A stretch of DNA of 64,000 nt. Source: Kitasatospora viridis (GTDB lineage: Bacteria > Actinomycetota > Actinomycetes > Streptomycetales > Streptomycetaceae). Each line of letters begins with the position of its first letter. Position 1 is the first letter of the stretch. Below are positions 27,316-34,583 of the stretch, piece by piece. The notes below the pieces were generated by a model. That model was not told the origin of the DNA, searched no databases, and was given only the letters and a program-made list of their open reading frames with translations. Where the stretch lies: the NCBI RefSeq assembly GCF_007829815.1, contig NZ_VIWT01000001.1:4307001-4371000 (forward strand), given 5' to 3'. Position numbers and translations under genes: made by a program.

Positions 27316-27636
27316 ATGGCACTGAATGAGGACCGAGCGGCGGCTGGCGGCTGGGATCACGAGCTGGACCCGGAGGAATGGCTGTGGCTGACCGGAGTTG
27401 ACTACGTGTCAGGATGGCGGGTCGCGCGAGATGCGGCGGCCGGGGTCAACACACTGCTCGCCGAGTGCGGGGTGGAGCGGACCGAGCTGCGGGCAGTCGC
27501 GGCCACCGACGCCGAGGGGCGGGGCTTCGTCAAGTTGGTCGGACTGCCGCAGGGTTGGCTCCGTCTGGAGGAACTGCTGCGGATCGCGGCGACCGGCGAT
27601 GCCAACACGCCCTGCCGGGCAACGGATCAGCGCTGA
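27316..27636 (+). CDS. hypothetical protein, about 106 aa
   Basis: Acidic protein with conserved-looking segments (ELDPEEWLWLTGVDYVSGWRV; FVKLVGLPQGWLRLEELLRIA). No domain recognised. ATG at 27316 has AGGGGAG only three bases away, which is too close. ATG at 27262 or GTG at 27247 would add 18 or 23 residues but lack any ribosome site. Start therefore uncertain. High third-position GC supports coding. Confidence 0.55.
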   Translation: MALNEDRAAAGGWDHELDPEEWLWLTGVDYVSGWRVARDAAAGVNTLLAECGVERTELRAVAATDAEGRGFVKLVGLPQGWLRLEELLRIAATGDANTPCRATDQR

Positions 27637-27654
27637 CCGCGCGAGCCGGCCCAC

Positions 27655-27846
27655 GTGGACGGCGGCGCGAAGGTTTGGGCGGTGTCCTTGCGGGGTTGGG
27701 GTCGGGCATGGCCGGGGGGCCGTAAGCTGCTGCGGACTCGGTCAGGGCTTTTGGGCCTGACCGCAATGTGGCCGAGTGGCCCCCCGGTCTTGCTCGACTC
27801 GGGTCCCTGCCCGGCAAGGTGCGTAAACCTTCTCGACGGCGGCCAC
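27655..27846. other. large nested imperfect inverted repeat, candidate single-strand origin or transfer locus
   Basis: Outer arms 27655-27676 and 27825-27846 match at 18 of 22 positions (GAAGGTTT/AAACCTTC exact). Inside are CCTTGC/GCAAGG (27686-27691, 27814-27819), a perfect 10-bp CCGGGGGGCC/GGCCCCCCGG (27712-27721, 27778-27787) and a central hairpin CGGTCAGG/CCTGACCG (27739-27746, 27756-27763). The 443-base gap 27637-28079 has no gene I can support. An element with a rolling-circle initiator needs a folded single-strand origin, and this is the best candidate I found. Alternatives: a structured RNA or an oriT/clt-like locus. Confidence 0.6.
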
Positions 27847-27944
27847 CCCGACCTGTGCGCGGCAGCCTGGCGCAGCCGGCCTGGGCGGAGCTGTTCTCCT
27901 GGTTGGCGCGCTCGCCGACGGGTGACCTGGCGCCCGGCCCGGAA

Positions 27945-28008
27945 CGGCCGCAAGGCCGCATGCCCGGCCGGGGCGCCAAAGGGCGCCCGGCGGCGCGATG
28001 GCGCCGCC
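27945..28008. other. three consecutive hairpins next to the GntR gene
   Basis: CGGCC-GCAA-GGCCG (27945-27958, GNRA-type loop), GGGCGCC-AAAG-GGCGCCC (27971-27988) and GGCGGCGC-GATG-GCGCCGCC (27989-28008). They may act as the terminator of the minus-strand GntR gene, whose stop lies at 28080, or as part of the origin region. Confidence 0.55.
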
Positions 28009-28079
28009 CTTGAGCAAGTAGAGAAGGTATGCGACAGCCCCGGCTGCCTGCTGGCGAACCGGGGCTTCAGCCTGCGGAG

Positions 28080-28856
28080 TTATCGGGTGGCTGTCTTCGC
28101 GGGGGCGTCGTGCGCCTCGACGGTGTAGCCGACGGCTGCCGACTCGGCGCCGAGCAGGGTGCGCTCCAGGATGAGCGGGAGGCCCTGGGCGCGGTCGACG
28201 GTGACCCGGTGGGTGACGAGCAGGGCGGCGGCCTCGGAGAGGTTGAGGGCGGACCGTTCGTCGGGCTGCGGGATCCGCGCGCTCACCTGCTCGTGCCAGG
28301 TCAGGTCATGGCCGGCCTTGGCGAGGATTGCGTAGACCTTCGCCGGGGCGACCGCCGGGGTGCGGACGAGCGAGGTCTCGCCTACGCGCTCCAGTGGCAG
28401 GACGAGCCGGTGCAGTGCCCGGGTGCCGGTGGCCGGGTCGGTGATGAGGCGGTCGCAGACGATGGTCAGCTCCTCCTCGTCCATACCGAGCAGAGGTGCG
28501 GTGACGGCGTCGGTCGGGGCCCGGTAGACGGTGGCCTCTTCCTTGCCCGTCCACCAGTGGTCGGTGGAGGTCTCGAAGCGGGTGCCGCGCCGAGTGATGG
28601 CCTGCTCGATGGTGGCGGCCGGGCCGTGGACGGCGTTGCGGACGAAGGTGCCCCGGCCCTGCTTCACGTCCAGCAGGCCCTCGGTCCGCAGCGCGGCGAC
28701 CGCGAGTCGGACGGTCGGCCGGGAGACCCCGTAGGTCTCGGCCAGGTCGGTCTCGGTGGGCAGTTGACTGCCAGGCAGCCACTGGCCCTGGCTGATGGAC
28801 TCGCGCATTGCTGCGGCGACCTGCTTGTGCAGCGCCTCGTTCCGGATGACTGCCAT
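28080..28856 (-). CDS. GntR-family repressor, KorSA-like (HutC subfamily)
   Basis: 258 aa. N-terminal winged helix (about 8-73) with the GntR signature GSQLPTETDLAETYGVSRPTVRLAV... and the wing DVKQGRGTFV. A C-terminal UTRA/HutC-type ligand domain follows. KorSA of pSAM2 is of this type and represses element replication and transfer; the divergent tra-rep operon downstream supports the same role. ATG start at the right-hand end. A 15-bp palindrome lies in the intergenic promoter region. Confidence 0.85.
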   Translation of the reverse strand: MAVIRNEALHKQVAAAMRESISQGQWLPGSQLPTETDLAETYGVSRPTVRLAVAALRTEGLLDVKQGRGTFVRNAVHGPAATIEQAITRRGTRFETSTDHWWTGKEEATVYRAPTDAVTAPLLGMDEEELTIVCDRLITDPATGTRALHRLVLPLERVGETSLVRTPAVAPAKVYAILAKAGHDLTWHEQVSARIPQPDERSALNLSEAAALLVTHRVTVDRAQGLPLILERTLLGAESAAVGYTVEAHDAPAKTATR

Positions 28857-29059
28857 CGTGTGGGGCTCCTTTGGAGCGGGCGCCGGGGAGTGTCCCGCGT
28901 GGTGTGAGTGTCGTGGTGTCAGGTGCGTGGAGTGATCAACTGCCCAGGTCGGGCGCCTTCAGCGGTCTGTCGTTAGACGCTATGCGTTAAACGTAAGCAT
29001 GAATCTCCTTGCATCGCGGGTCAAGCAGGTGCACCATCGGATGCAAAGGTAAGTACGTT

Positions 29060-29074
29060 TGACGACAGTCGTCA
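29060..29074. promoter_or_regulatory. perfect 15-bp palindrome, candidate KorSA-type operator
   Basis: TGACGACAGTCGTCA, symmetrical around a central A. It overlaps a TTGACG -35-like hexamer (29059-29064), 30 bases before the first gene of the transfer operon, an ideal repressor position. The 247-base gap 28857-29103 otherwise holds a second palindromic-looking stretch around 28970-29000. Confidence 0.55.
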
Positions 29075-29103
29075 TGCGTTGCCTTGAACTGAGGAGTGCT
29101 CTC

Positions 29104-29463
29104 ATGCAGTCGATCCCCGTGGACACCGCCCGTCTGGGCACCATGACCTGCATCGTCGCGCCGGAGGTGCGGCTGGCCAACCGCGAGACCGGCGAGGTCC
29201 GGACCACCCGGGAAGGCGTCCCGGTCTACACGGTCGGGGTGGCGGTCCGTCAGGAAGGGCGCCGGGCCTCGATCATCGAGGTCAGCGTGAACGGTGAGCC
29301 CGCGGGCATCACCGAGGGAACCCGCGTCACGCTCACCGGCCTGGTCGCCTTCTCCTGGGCGATGGGCGACCGGCACGGCCTCTCGTTCCGAGCCGAGTCC
29401 ATCACCCCCGCCCCCACGGCCCCCGCCGCTACCCCGGCCGGGCGCAAGGGCGCCGAGGCGTGA
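29104..29463 (+). CDS. conserved AICE-type small protein, first gene of the tra-rep operon
   Basis: 119 aa, no domain I can name. Beta-rich (CIVAPEVRLANRETGEVRTT; VYTVGVAVRQEGRRASIIEVSVNG), with an Ala/Pro/Thr-rich tail; an OB-fold-like, SSB-type protein is possible but unproven. Position matches that of small activators such as Pra in pSAM2-type elements. ATG with GAGGAG at 29091-29096. Stop overlaps the next GTG. Confidence 0.65.
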   Translation: MQSIPVDTARLGTMTCIVAPEVRLANRETGEVRTTREGVPVYTVGVAVRQEGRRASIIEVSVNGEPAGITEGTRVTLTGLVAFSWAMGDRHGLSFRAESITPAPTAPAATPAGRKGAEA

Positions 29464-29675
29464 ACGGCAGCCGAATCCGGGTGCGGCTCCGCCTCCTCCT
29501 CAACGAGCTGGGCGAGCTGGCCCCCGAGATCGACCCCTTCGCGCCGGACCACACGGGCGGCCTCCTGTACCCGCACATCGCCACGCTCGCCGACAAGGCG
29601 GCCGGGCTGGCCAGGGACATGGAGACCGACGCCGCGAACAGCCAGGCCGAGAACGGCGGACAGGAGGAACCCTGA
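29460..29675 (+). CDS. hypothetical protein, 71 aa
   Basis: Helical acidic protein (VRLRLLLNELGELAPEIDPF...ATLADKAAGLARDMETDAA). GTG overlaps the preceding stop and its own stop overlaps the translocase start (TGATG), so it is translated in a coupled operon. Function unknown. Confidence 0.6.
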   Translation: MNGSRIRVRLRLLLNELGELAPEIDPFAPDHTGGLLYPHIATLADKAAGLARDMETDAANSQAENGGQEEP

Positions 29676-30958
29676 TGGGACTTGAGATTCTCTGGCTGCT
29701 GGTCCTGGCCGCCGCTGCCGGACTGGCCATCGCCGCCCCGGGACTGCGTGGCCACCGGCCGGACGTGTGGTGGTGCCTGATCGGCTACCCGGTCACCGTG
29801 CTCCGGGCCATGGCCACCTGGCGCCGACTCACCACGACCACTGGCCTGGCTGTGCCCCGCCGGCCCGCCCGGCTGCTGGTCGGCAGCGTTGTCCTCAAGG
29901 GCGACCCGCTCCGGCCGGTCCCGCCCCGGATGCGCCTGCCGCTGCTGCGACAGGGCGGCCTGGAAACCACGGTCCGGATGCACCCGGGACAGGTGCCGGC
30001 CGACTTCGCCCAGTACGCCGAAGCGCTCGCCCACGCCTGGCGGATGTTCGCCGTGCGGGTCGTTGCCGAAGGTCGGGGCTCCGTGCGCCTGGTCGCCCTG
30101 GCCTGGGACCCGTTGGCCTCGCCGAGGGTGCCCAAAGTCACCCAGTACGAACCGCTCCGGGCCGTGGTCGGGCGACGGGAGGACGGGGCCGTGTGGGCCA
30201 TAGACCTGCACGTCGTGCCCCACTGGCTCGTCGTCGGCGCTACACGTTCCGGCAAGTCCACGCTAATCGCCGCCCTGGTCAAGCAGCTCGCGCCGCAACG
30301 GCTCGCGCTGTTCGGTATCGATCTCAAGGGCGGCATGGAACTCTCGCTGTTCGAGGTCCGGCTCTCCGAGCTCGCGCCGGACCGCTCGTCGGCGGCCCGC
30401 CTGCTGGCCCGCCTGGTTGCTGAGGCCGAAGCCCGGATGGCGCTCTGCCGCGCGGCCGGGGTCCGGGCCGTGAAGGACCTGCCCAAGCACCTCCGCCGGC
30501 CGCCGATCGTGCTCATCGTTGACGAGGTCGCCGAGCTGTACCTGATGGCCAGCCGCGACGACAAGGCCGAGGTCGCCGAGATCTCGACCAACCTGCTGCG
30601 GATCGCCCAGCTCGGCGCGGCCCTCGACGTGCACCTGGTCATCGCCGGACAGCGGGTCGGCTCGGACCTCGGACCCGGGGTCACCGCCCTTCGGGCCCAG
30701 CTCGGCGGGCGGGTCTGCCACCGCGTCAGCGACCCCGGCACTGCGGAGATGGCACTCGGCGACCTCTCCAAGGAAGCCCTGACGGCCGCCCAGCAGATCA
30801 CCATGGCGCAGCAAGGCGTCGCCGTGGTCATCGGAGAGGACGGCCAGTGGATCCGGGCCCGCTCGATCCACGTAGCTCCGGAGGAAGCCCAGCGAGTCGC
30901 CCGCAAGTACGCCGAGTTCACCCCTGTGTGGCGCGAAGAGGAAGGGACCTACCGGTGA
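29675..30958 (+). CDS. FtsK/SpoIIIE-type DNA translocase, TraB/TraSA-like transfer protein
   Basis: 427 aa. N-terminal hydrophobic segment (about 4-22) anchoring it in the membrane, then the motor domain with Walker A GATRSGKST (188-196), Walker B VLIVDEVAEL and a C-terminal portion ending in a linker. In pSAM2 and related actinomycete plasmids a single FtsK-like protein moves double-stranded DNA between mycelia. This protein is short but complete for AICE transfer proteins. ATG overlaps the previous stop; its own stop overlaps the next gene. Confidence 0.88.
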   Translation: MGLEILWLLVLAAAAGLAIAAPGLRGHRPDVWWCLIGYPVTVLRAMATWRRLTTTTGLAVPRRPARLLVGSVVLKGDPLRPVPPRMRLPLLRQGGLETTVRMHPGQVPADFAQYAEALAHAWRMFAVRVVAEGRGSVRLVALAWDPLASPRVPKVTQYEPLRAVVGRREDGAVWAIDLHVVPHWLVVGATRSGKSTLIAALVKQLAPQRLALFGIDLKGGMELSLFEVRLSELAPDRSSAARLLARLVAEAEARMALCRAAGVRAVKDLPKHLRRPPIVLIVDEVAELYLMASRDDKAEVAEISTNLLRIAQLGAALDVHLVIAGQRVGSDLGPGVTALRAQLGGRVCHRVSDPGTAEMALGDLSKEALTAAQQITMAQQGVAVVIGEDGQWIRARSIHVAPEEAQRVARKYAEFTPVWREEEGTYR

Positions 30959-31146
30959 CCGTCGACATCCCCCTGGTGTTCGTGCTGGGCATCTTCATCT
31001 ACCTGCTCGTCCGCTCCGGCGAGCTGCGCACCTGGCACGTGGTCTTGGTCGGGGTGTTCGGCTTCTACCTGGCACACTCCCACCTGGCCGATCCGATCTC
31101 CGCCGGTGTCGGCTGGGTGGTCACCGGCCTCACCCACACGGCCTGA
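30955..31146 (+). CDS. 63-aa membrane protein, spread-like
   Basis: Two hydrophobic segments (about 5-18 and 27-42). GTG overlaps the translocase stop. Small membrane proteins in this position (Spd proteins) are involved in intramycelial plasmid spread; assignment by position only. Confidence 0.55.
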   Translation: MTVDIPLVFVLGIFIYLLVRSGELRTWHVVLVGVFGFYLAHSHLADPISAGVGWVVTGLTHTA

Positions 31147-31149
31147 GCC

Positions 31150-32556
31150 GTGGCTGCCCATAACGACCCCGGCGCCCGTCGGGCCTACCTCGACCAAGAG
31201 GCGCGGCTGCGGGCCCTGCCCGACATTGACCGTGACCTCGTCCGCCTCGGCCAGTTGCCCGGTCTGCACCGCTGGCTGGACCAGATCCGGGCGACCGGCG
31301 GATGCGCCGCACCGATCTACCTCGCCGGACGGTCCGTCACCAGCGACGCCACCACGGGGGAGGTGCTGCGGGAGTACTCGACCGCCGGTGAGCCTGGCGC
31401 CCGGCTGGCCGTCCGCTGCCGCAACCGGCGAGCCGGCCGCTGCCCGCCCTGTTCGCGCGAACACGCCGGGGACACCTTCCACCTGGTCCGTGCGGGACTG
31501 GTCGGCGGGAAGGGTGTCCCCGACCGGGTCCGCACCCATCCCCGACTGTTCGTCACCCTGACCGCGCCGTCCTTCGGCAGCGTCCACCGCTCCGCCACCT
31601 GCCACCCGACCCGGCGCCGCCGCTGCCAGCACGGCGCCTCACTCGGCTGCGGCCGGTTCCACGACAGCGCGGACCCGGCCGTCGGACAGCCGCTCTGCCC
31701 CGACTGCTACGACTACACCGTCCACATCCTGTGGAACGCCCACGCACCCGCGCTCTGGAAAGCCTTCCGCGACAACCTCTACCACCACCTCGCCAACCGG
31801 GCGGGAGTCAGCCGCACCGCCGTCCGCAAGCTCGTGCGGGTCTCCGCTGCCAAGGTGACGGAGTACCAGCAGCGCGGCGCCGTCCACTTCCACGCCGTGA
31901 TCCGCCTCGACGGCCCGACCGGCCCCGACAGCTCCCCGCCCGACTGGGCGACCGCCGGCCTGCTCCTCGAAGCCGTCCACACCGCCGCGGCAGCCGTCAG
32001 CCTCACCGCACCCGGCACCGAACGCCCGCTCCGCTTCGGCACCCAACTCGACGCCCACGAGCTGACCGGCCGCCCCAGCAGCCGAGTGACCGACGAAGCC
32101 GTGGCCGCCTACGTCGCCAAGTACTCCACCAAGAGCACCGACACCGCCGGCGCCCTCGACCGTCGCATCACCTCGCTCGCCGCCCTCGCCTCCGCGAACC
32201 TCACCCCACACGTCCGCGCCCTGGTCGAAACCGCCTGGCACCTCGGCAGCCGCCCCGACCTCCAGCACCTCCGCCTCCGTGCCTGGGCCCACATGCTCGG
32301 CTACCGCGGCCATTGCCTCACCAAGACCCGCGCCTTCTCCACCACCTACACCGCCCTCCGCACCGCCCGCGCCGACCACACCCGCGCCCACGAGCTCTAC
32401 ACCGACTGGGATACCGAGAGCATCACCGAAGCCGCCTGGCACTTCGTCGGCCAGGGGCACACCCCGGCCGAGCAGCTGATCGCGGCCGGCATCGCGGAGG
32501 ACATCCTGATGAATCGGGAAGTTGCACGCGAGGAACGCGGCGGAGCGTCGAGATGA
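31150..32556 (+). CDS. RepSA-like rolling-circle replication initiator (HUH family)
   Basis: 468 aa. Zinc-binding Cys/His cluster (CRNRRAGRCPPCSREH), FVTLTAPSFG, the HUH motif GAVHFHAVIRLDG (His246, His248), and a Tyr motif AAYVAKYSTK with candidate catalytic Tyr321 and Tyr325. This is the layout of pSAM2 RepSA, which nicks the double-strand origin of the excised circle. GTG start three bases after the preceding stop. The high-GC sequence fits an actinomycete origin. The 46-aa gene overlaps its end where xis and int would normally follow. Confidence 0.88.
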   Translation: MAAHNDPGARRAYLDQEARLRALPDIDRDLVRLGQLPGLHRWLDQIRATGGCAAPIYLAGRSVTSDATTGEVLREYSTAGEPGARLAVRCRNRRAGRCPPCSREHAGDTFHLVRAGLVGGKGVPDRVRTHPRLFVTLTAPSFGSVHRSATCHPTRRRRCQHGASLGCGRFHDSADPAVGQPLCPDCYDYTVHILWNAHAPALWKAFRDNLYHHLANRAGVSRTAVRKLVRVSAAKVTEYQQRGAVHFHAVIRLDGPTGPDSSPPDWATAGLLLEAVHTAAAAVSLTAPGTERPLRFGTQLDAHELTGRPSSRVTDEAVAAYVAKYSTKSTDTAGALDRRITSLAALASANLTPHVRALVETAWHLGSRPDLQHLRLRAWAHMLGYRGHCLTKTRAFSTTYTALRTARADHTRAHELYTDWDTESITEAAWHFVGQGHTPAEQLIAAGIAEDILMNREVAREERGGASR

Positions 32557-32693
32557 GCACTGTTCTGGAGGAGCAGTTGGCCCACCTCGGTGGCGACGGG
32601 TCTGGCGATCGGTCCCTGCTCGTCGAAAGCGAGATCGTCATCGTTGACGATCAAGGAAATGAAGAGCCGTACGTATCCGGGGAGCTCAAGTAG
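32553..32693 (+). CDS. 46-aa acidic protein overlapping rep
   Basis: MSTVLEEQLAHLGGDGSGDR at the N-terminus, then hydrophobic-acidic (SLLVESEIVIVDDQGNEEPY). ATG overlaps the rep stop as ATGA, and a strong terminator follows its stop. It has no helix-turn-helix, so it is not Xis. Unknown role. Confidence 0.5.
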   Translation: MSTVLEEQLAHLGGDGSGDRSLLVESEIVIVDDQGNEEPYVSGELK

Positions 32694-32696
32694 CCC

Positions 32697-32738
32697 GACA
32701 CCGCACCTGAAGTAGAGACAGTCCTCAGGTGCGGTGTC
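32697..32738 (+). terminator. terminator of the tra-rep operon
   Basis: 14-bp perfect stem: GACACCGCACCTGA at 32697-32710 and its complement at 32725-32738, four bases after the stop of the 46-aa gene. Confidence 0.88.
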
Positions 32739-32814
32739 CGGCGCATCCGGTACCCGAGGAGCCGTTGCTCCGGTGGTGCGGTCGGTACGGCTGCCAAATG
32801 ACCCGCTCGTAGGA

Positions 32815-33846
32815 CTACTGCATGTTCTCGAAATGCGGGTGGTCGAAGGACGTAGGGCAGACGTAGATCTGCATGTCGTAGCCGCGGCCTATCTGCACCA
32901 TCGGCGGGTCTGATGGCCTGCGTAGCCCGACGGGGCCCGTAGGAGCCTCACGATCTTCGAGGGGGATCCAGCTACCGCTTCCGCCGTCCCACTCCCCAGA
33001 GCTGACGGTAAGCAGCGGTTGGTACTCGGCATTGCACGTCTCGCAGTGCATCGGCCAGGGGTCACAGAAGCTCCACGGGGCCCACCCGCCGACCTTCCAC
33101 CCGGGAGCGACCGAGTGTTCGTACTGGTAGTAGGCACTGCCCGGGCTCCACTGTTCGTCCGGGTCGTCCGCAGCCCACACACCACGCCCCCAGTCATCGA
33201 GGCGCTCCAAGAGCTCCTCAGGCAGGTCAAGCGGGTACTCGGTGACGATCTCCGGGTGCAGGACACACGGCTCGGGAACGTAGTGCCCGTAGTGCTCGAC
33301 GTCGGCGGGCTCGGGTGGATCGGTGAGCAACTTGCCGACGCTTCCGGAGTCGCGCCAGACCAGGTGTGCTGAGGGGAGCCCGCCGCTGTGATCGTTGGGG
33401 CACCAGAGAATCTGCAGGAGGTCCCTTCCCTCCGGGCCGGCGAGCCCCGGTATGTCCCGGACGTAGAACTGAGCGACTGGGAGCAAGGCGATCGGCTCGG
33501 AGTGCTTCGGATGCCCTGCTTGGAGCCTGGCAAGGACTGCGCGCTCTTCTGCGCTGAGCAGGGGCTCGTGAAGAGAAGTGCGGCGAAGCCATGCTGCTTC
33601 GAGCAAGGCCCGGCGCTGTCGGACGTCATCGAGTGATACCGGCAGCACTCTGCCGTGGTAGTGCTCCTTCGCGCAGACTGGCCATGCTTCCTCAGCCGGC
33701 CAGAGCAGCGGGCCGCCGATGGAGCTCTCGTGGGCAGTCGGTGTGCCCGGACGTGGGTGCAGACGGACTGCCTGCCGCGCCAGTGGAGCCAGCTCCGGAA
33801 ACACTGACGCGATGTCAACCGGTCGAGGTGGGGTCGTTCTCGGCAT
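32815..33846 (-). CDS. hypothetical protein, DUF1963/YwqG-like
   Basis: 343 aa, cytoplasmic. Trp/Pro-rich with a Cys pair in MHCETCNAEYQPLL and the segment SAYYQYEHSVAPGWKVGG, reminiscent of DUF1963 (YwqG) proteins, which are often linked with polymorphic toxin immunity. That link is a guess from appearance. Start ATG at 33844-33846. Lies within the element, convergent with the rep operon. Confidence 0.6.
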   Translation of the reverse strand: MPRTTPPRPVDIASVFPELAPLARQAVRLHPRPGTPTAHESSIGGPLLWPAEEAWPVCAKEHYHGRVLPVSLDDVRQRRALLEAAWLRRTSLHEPLLSAEERAVLARLQAGHPKHSEPIALLPVAQFYVRDIPGLAGPEGRDLLQILWCPNDHSGGLPSAHLVWRDSGSVGKLLTDPPEPADVEHYGHYVPEPCVLHPEIVTEYPLDLPEELLERLDDWGRGVWAADDPDEQWSPGSAYYQYEHSVAPGWKVGGWAPWSFCDPWPMHCETCNAEYQPLLTVSSGEWDGGSGSWIPLEDREAPTGPVGLRRPSDPPMVQIGRGYDMQIYVCPTSFDHPHFENMQ

Positions 33847-33953
33847 CAGGACTCCTACAGCGGTCGCCTGTGATCTTCGGCCGGGACTCTATAGGGACCG
33901 CCCGACAGCCCGAACGCTCGTTGTACCTGGCGGTTCAACGAGCGGGCGAGTAC

Positions 33954-34442
33954 TCACTCCGTGACGCCTTCCAGCGGGAGGCGGCCTCGGTAGTACTCGG
34001 ACTCCAGCAACTCGTCCGTCACGAAGAGTGGACGTGTGAGTCGGGCTTCGTCGACCCGCTGGTCACGGAGAAGGATCCCGAGGCCGATCACGGCGAGCGA
34101 TGCGTCCGGGGTGAACAGAATGCAGTTCCCGTGCTCGGCAGCATGGTCCAGTAGAAACTGCTGGGTGTGCCCAGGGTTGCTCCCGGCCAGGGGGAAGTCG
34201 GCCAGCCAGACCTGCGGACCGGTAACAGCGTCCAGCGCGATGCCTGCGAGGCGGCCGGCGTTGTAGAACACCTTCACGCCGTCCGGGAAGTCTTCTTGGC
34301 CGTAGAGGCCACCACCCCGCGACTGGGGACCGGGCACCTGCAAAGCCTTGGCAACTTCCGCCGGAGACATTCCGAAGAGCAACGGTCCCACGCCGATGCC
34401 GGGCCCCAGCACCCAGTTCTGCCGCTTCCCTGTCGCGGCCAT
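33954..34442 (-). CDS. hypothetical protein, 162 aa
   Basis: No domain recognised. Segments LGPGIGVGPLLFGMSPAEVA and LADFPLAGSNPGHTQQFLLD suggest a compact alpha/beta fold. The start chosen is the ATG at 34440-34442, with GGTGG a few bases upstream; a longer reading from 34508 is possible. Accessory element gene of unknown role, in the same direction as its neighbours. Confidence 0.5.
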   Translation of the reverse strand: MAATGKRQNWVLGPGIGVGPLLFGMSPAEVAKALQVPGPQSRGGGLYGQEDFPDGVKVFYNAGRLAGIALDAVTGPQVWLADFPLAGSNPGHTQQFLLDHAAEHGNCILFTPDASLAVIGLGILLRDQRVDEARLTRPLFVTDELLESEYYRGRLPLEGVTE

Positions 34443-34583
34443 TCTTCCACCCCCCCACCGGTGCGGTTTTCGTTGCATCAGCCTCTGTGCCGGGCAGCAA
34501 GATGCCAAACCAGCCGGCCGTGGGCCGATTGAAGAGGTCAGCGGTGCCGACTGCGAACGCCACCAAAGTGGTGGGCATGGCCA

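Noticed and set aside
27637..28079. CRISPR array or riboswitch
   Set aside because: Repeats are inverted, not direct and spaced, and no known aptamer core is recognisable.
27655..28128. Several overlapping frames across the hairpin region
   Set aside because: Arg/Gly/Pro-rich composition, no ribosome sites, and they disagree with each other; explained by lack of stops in GC-rich DNA.
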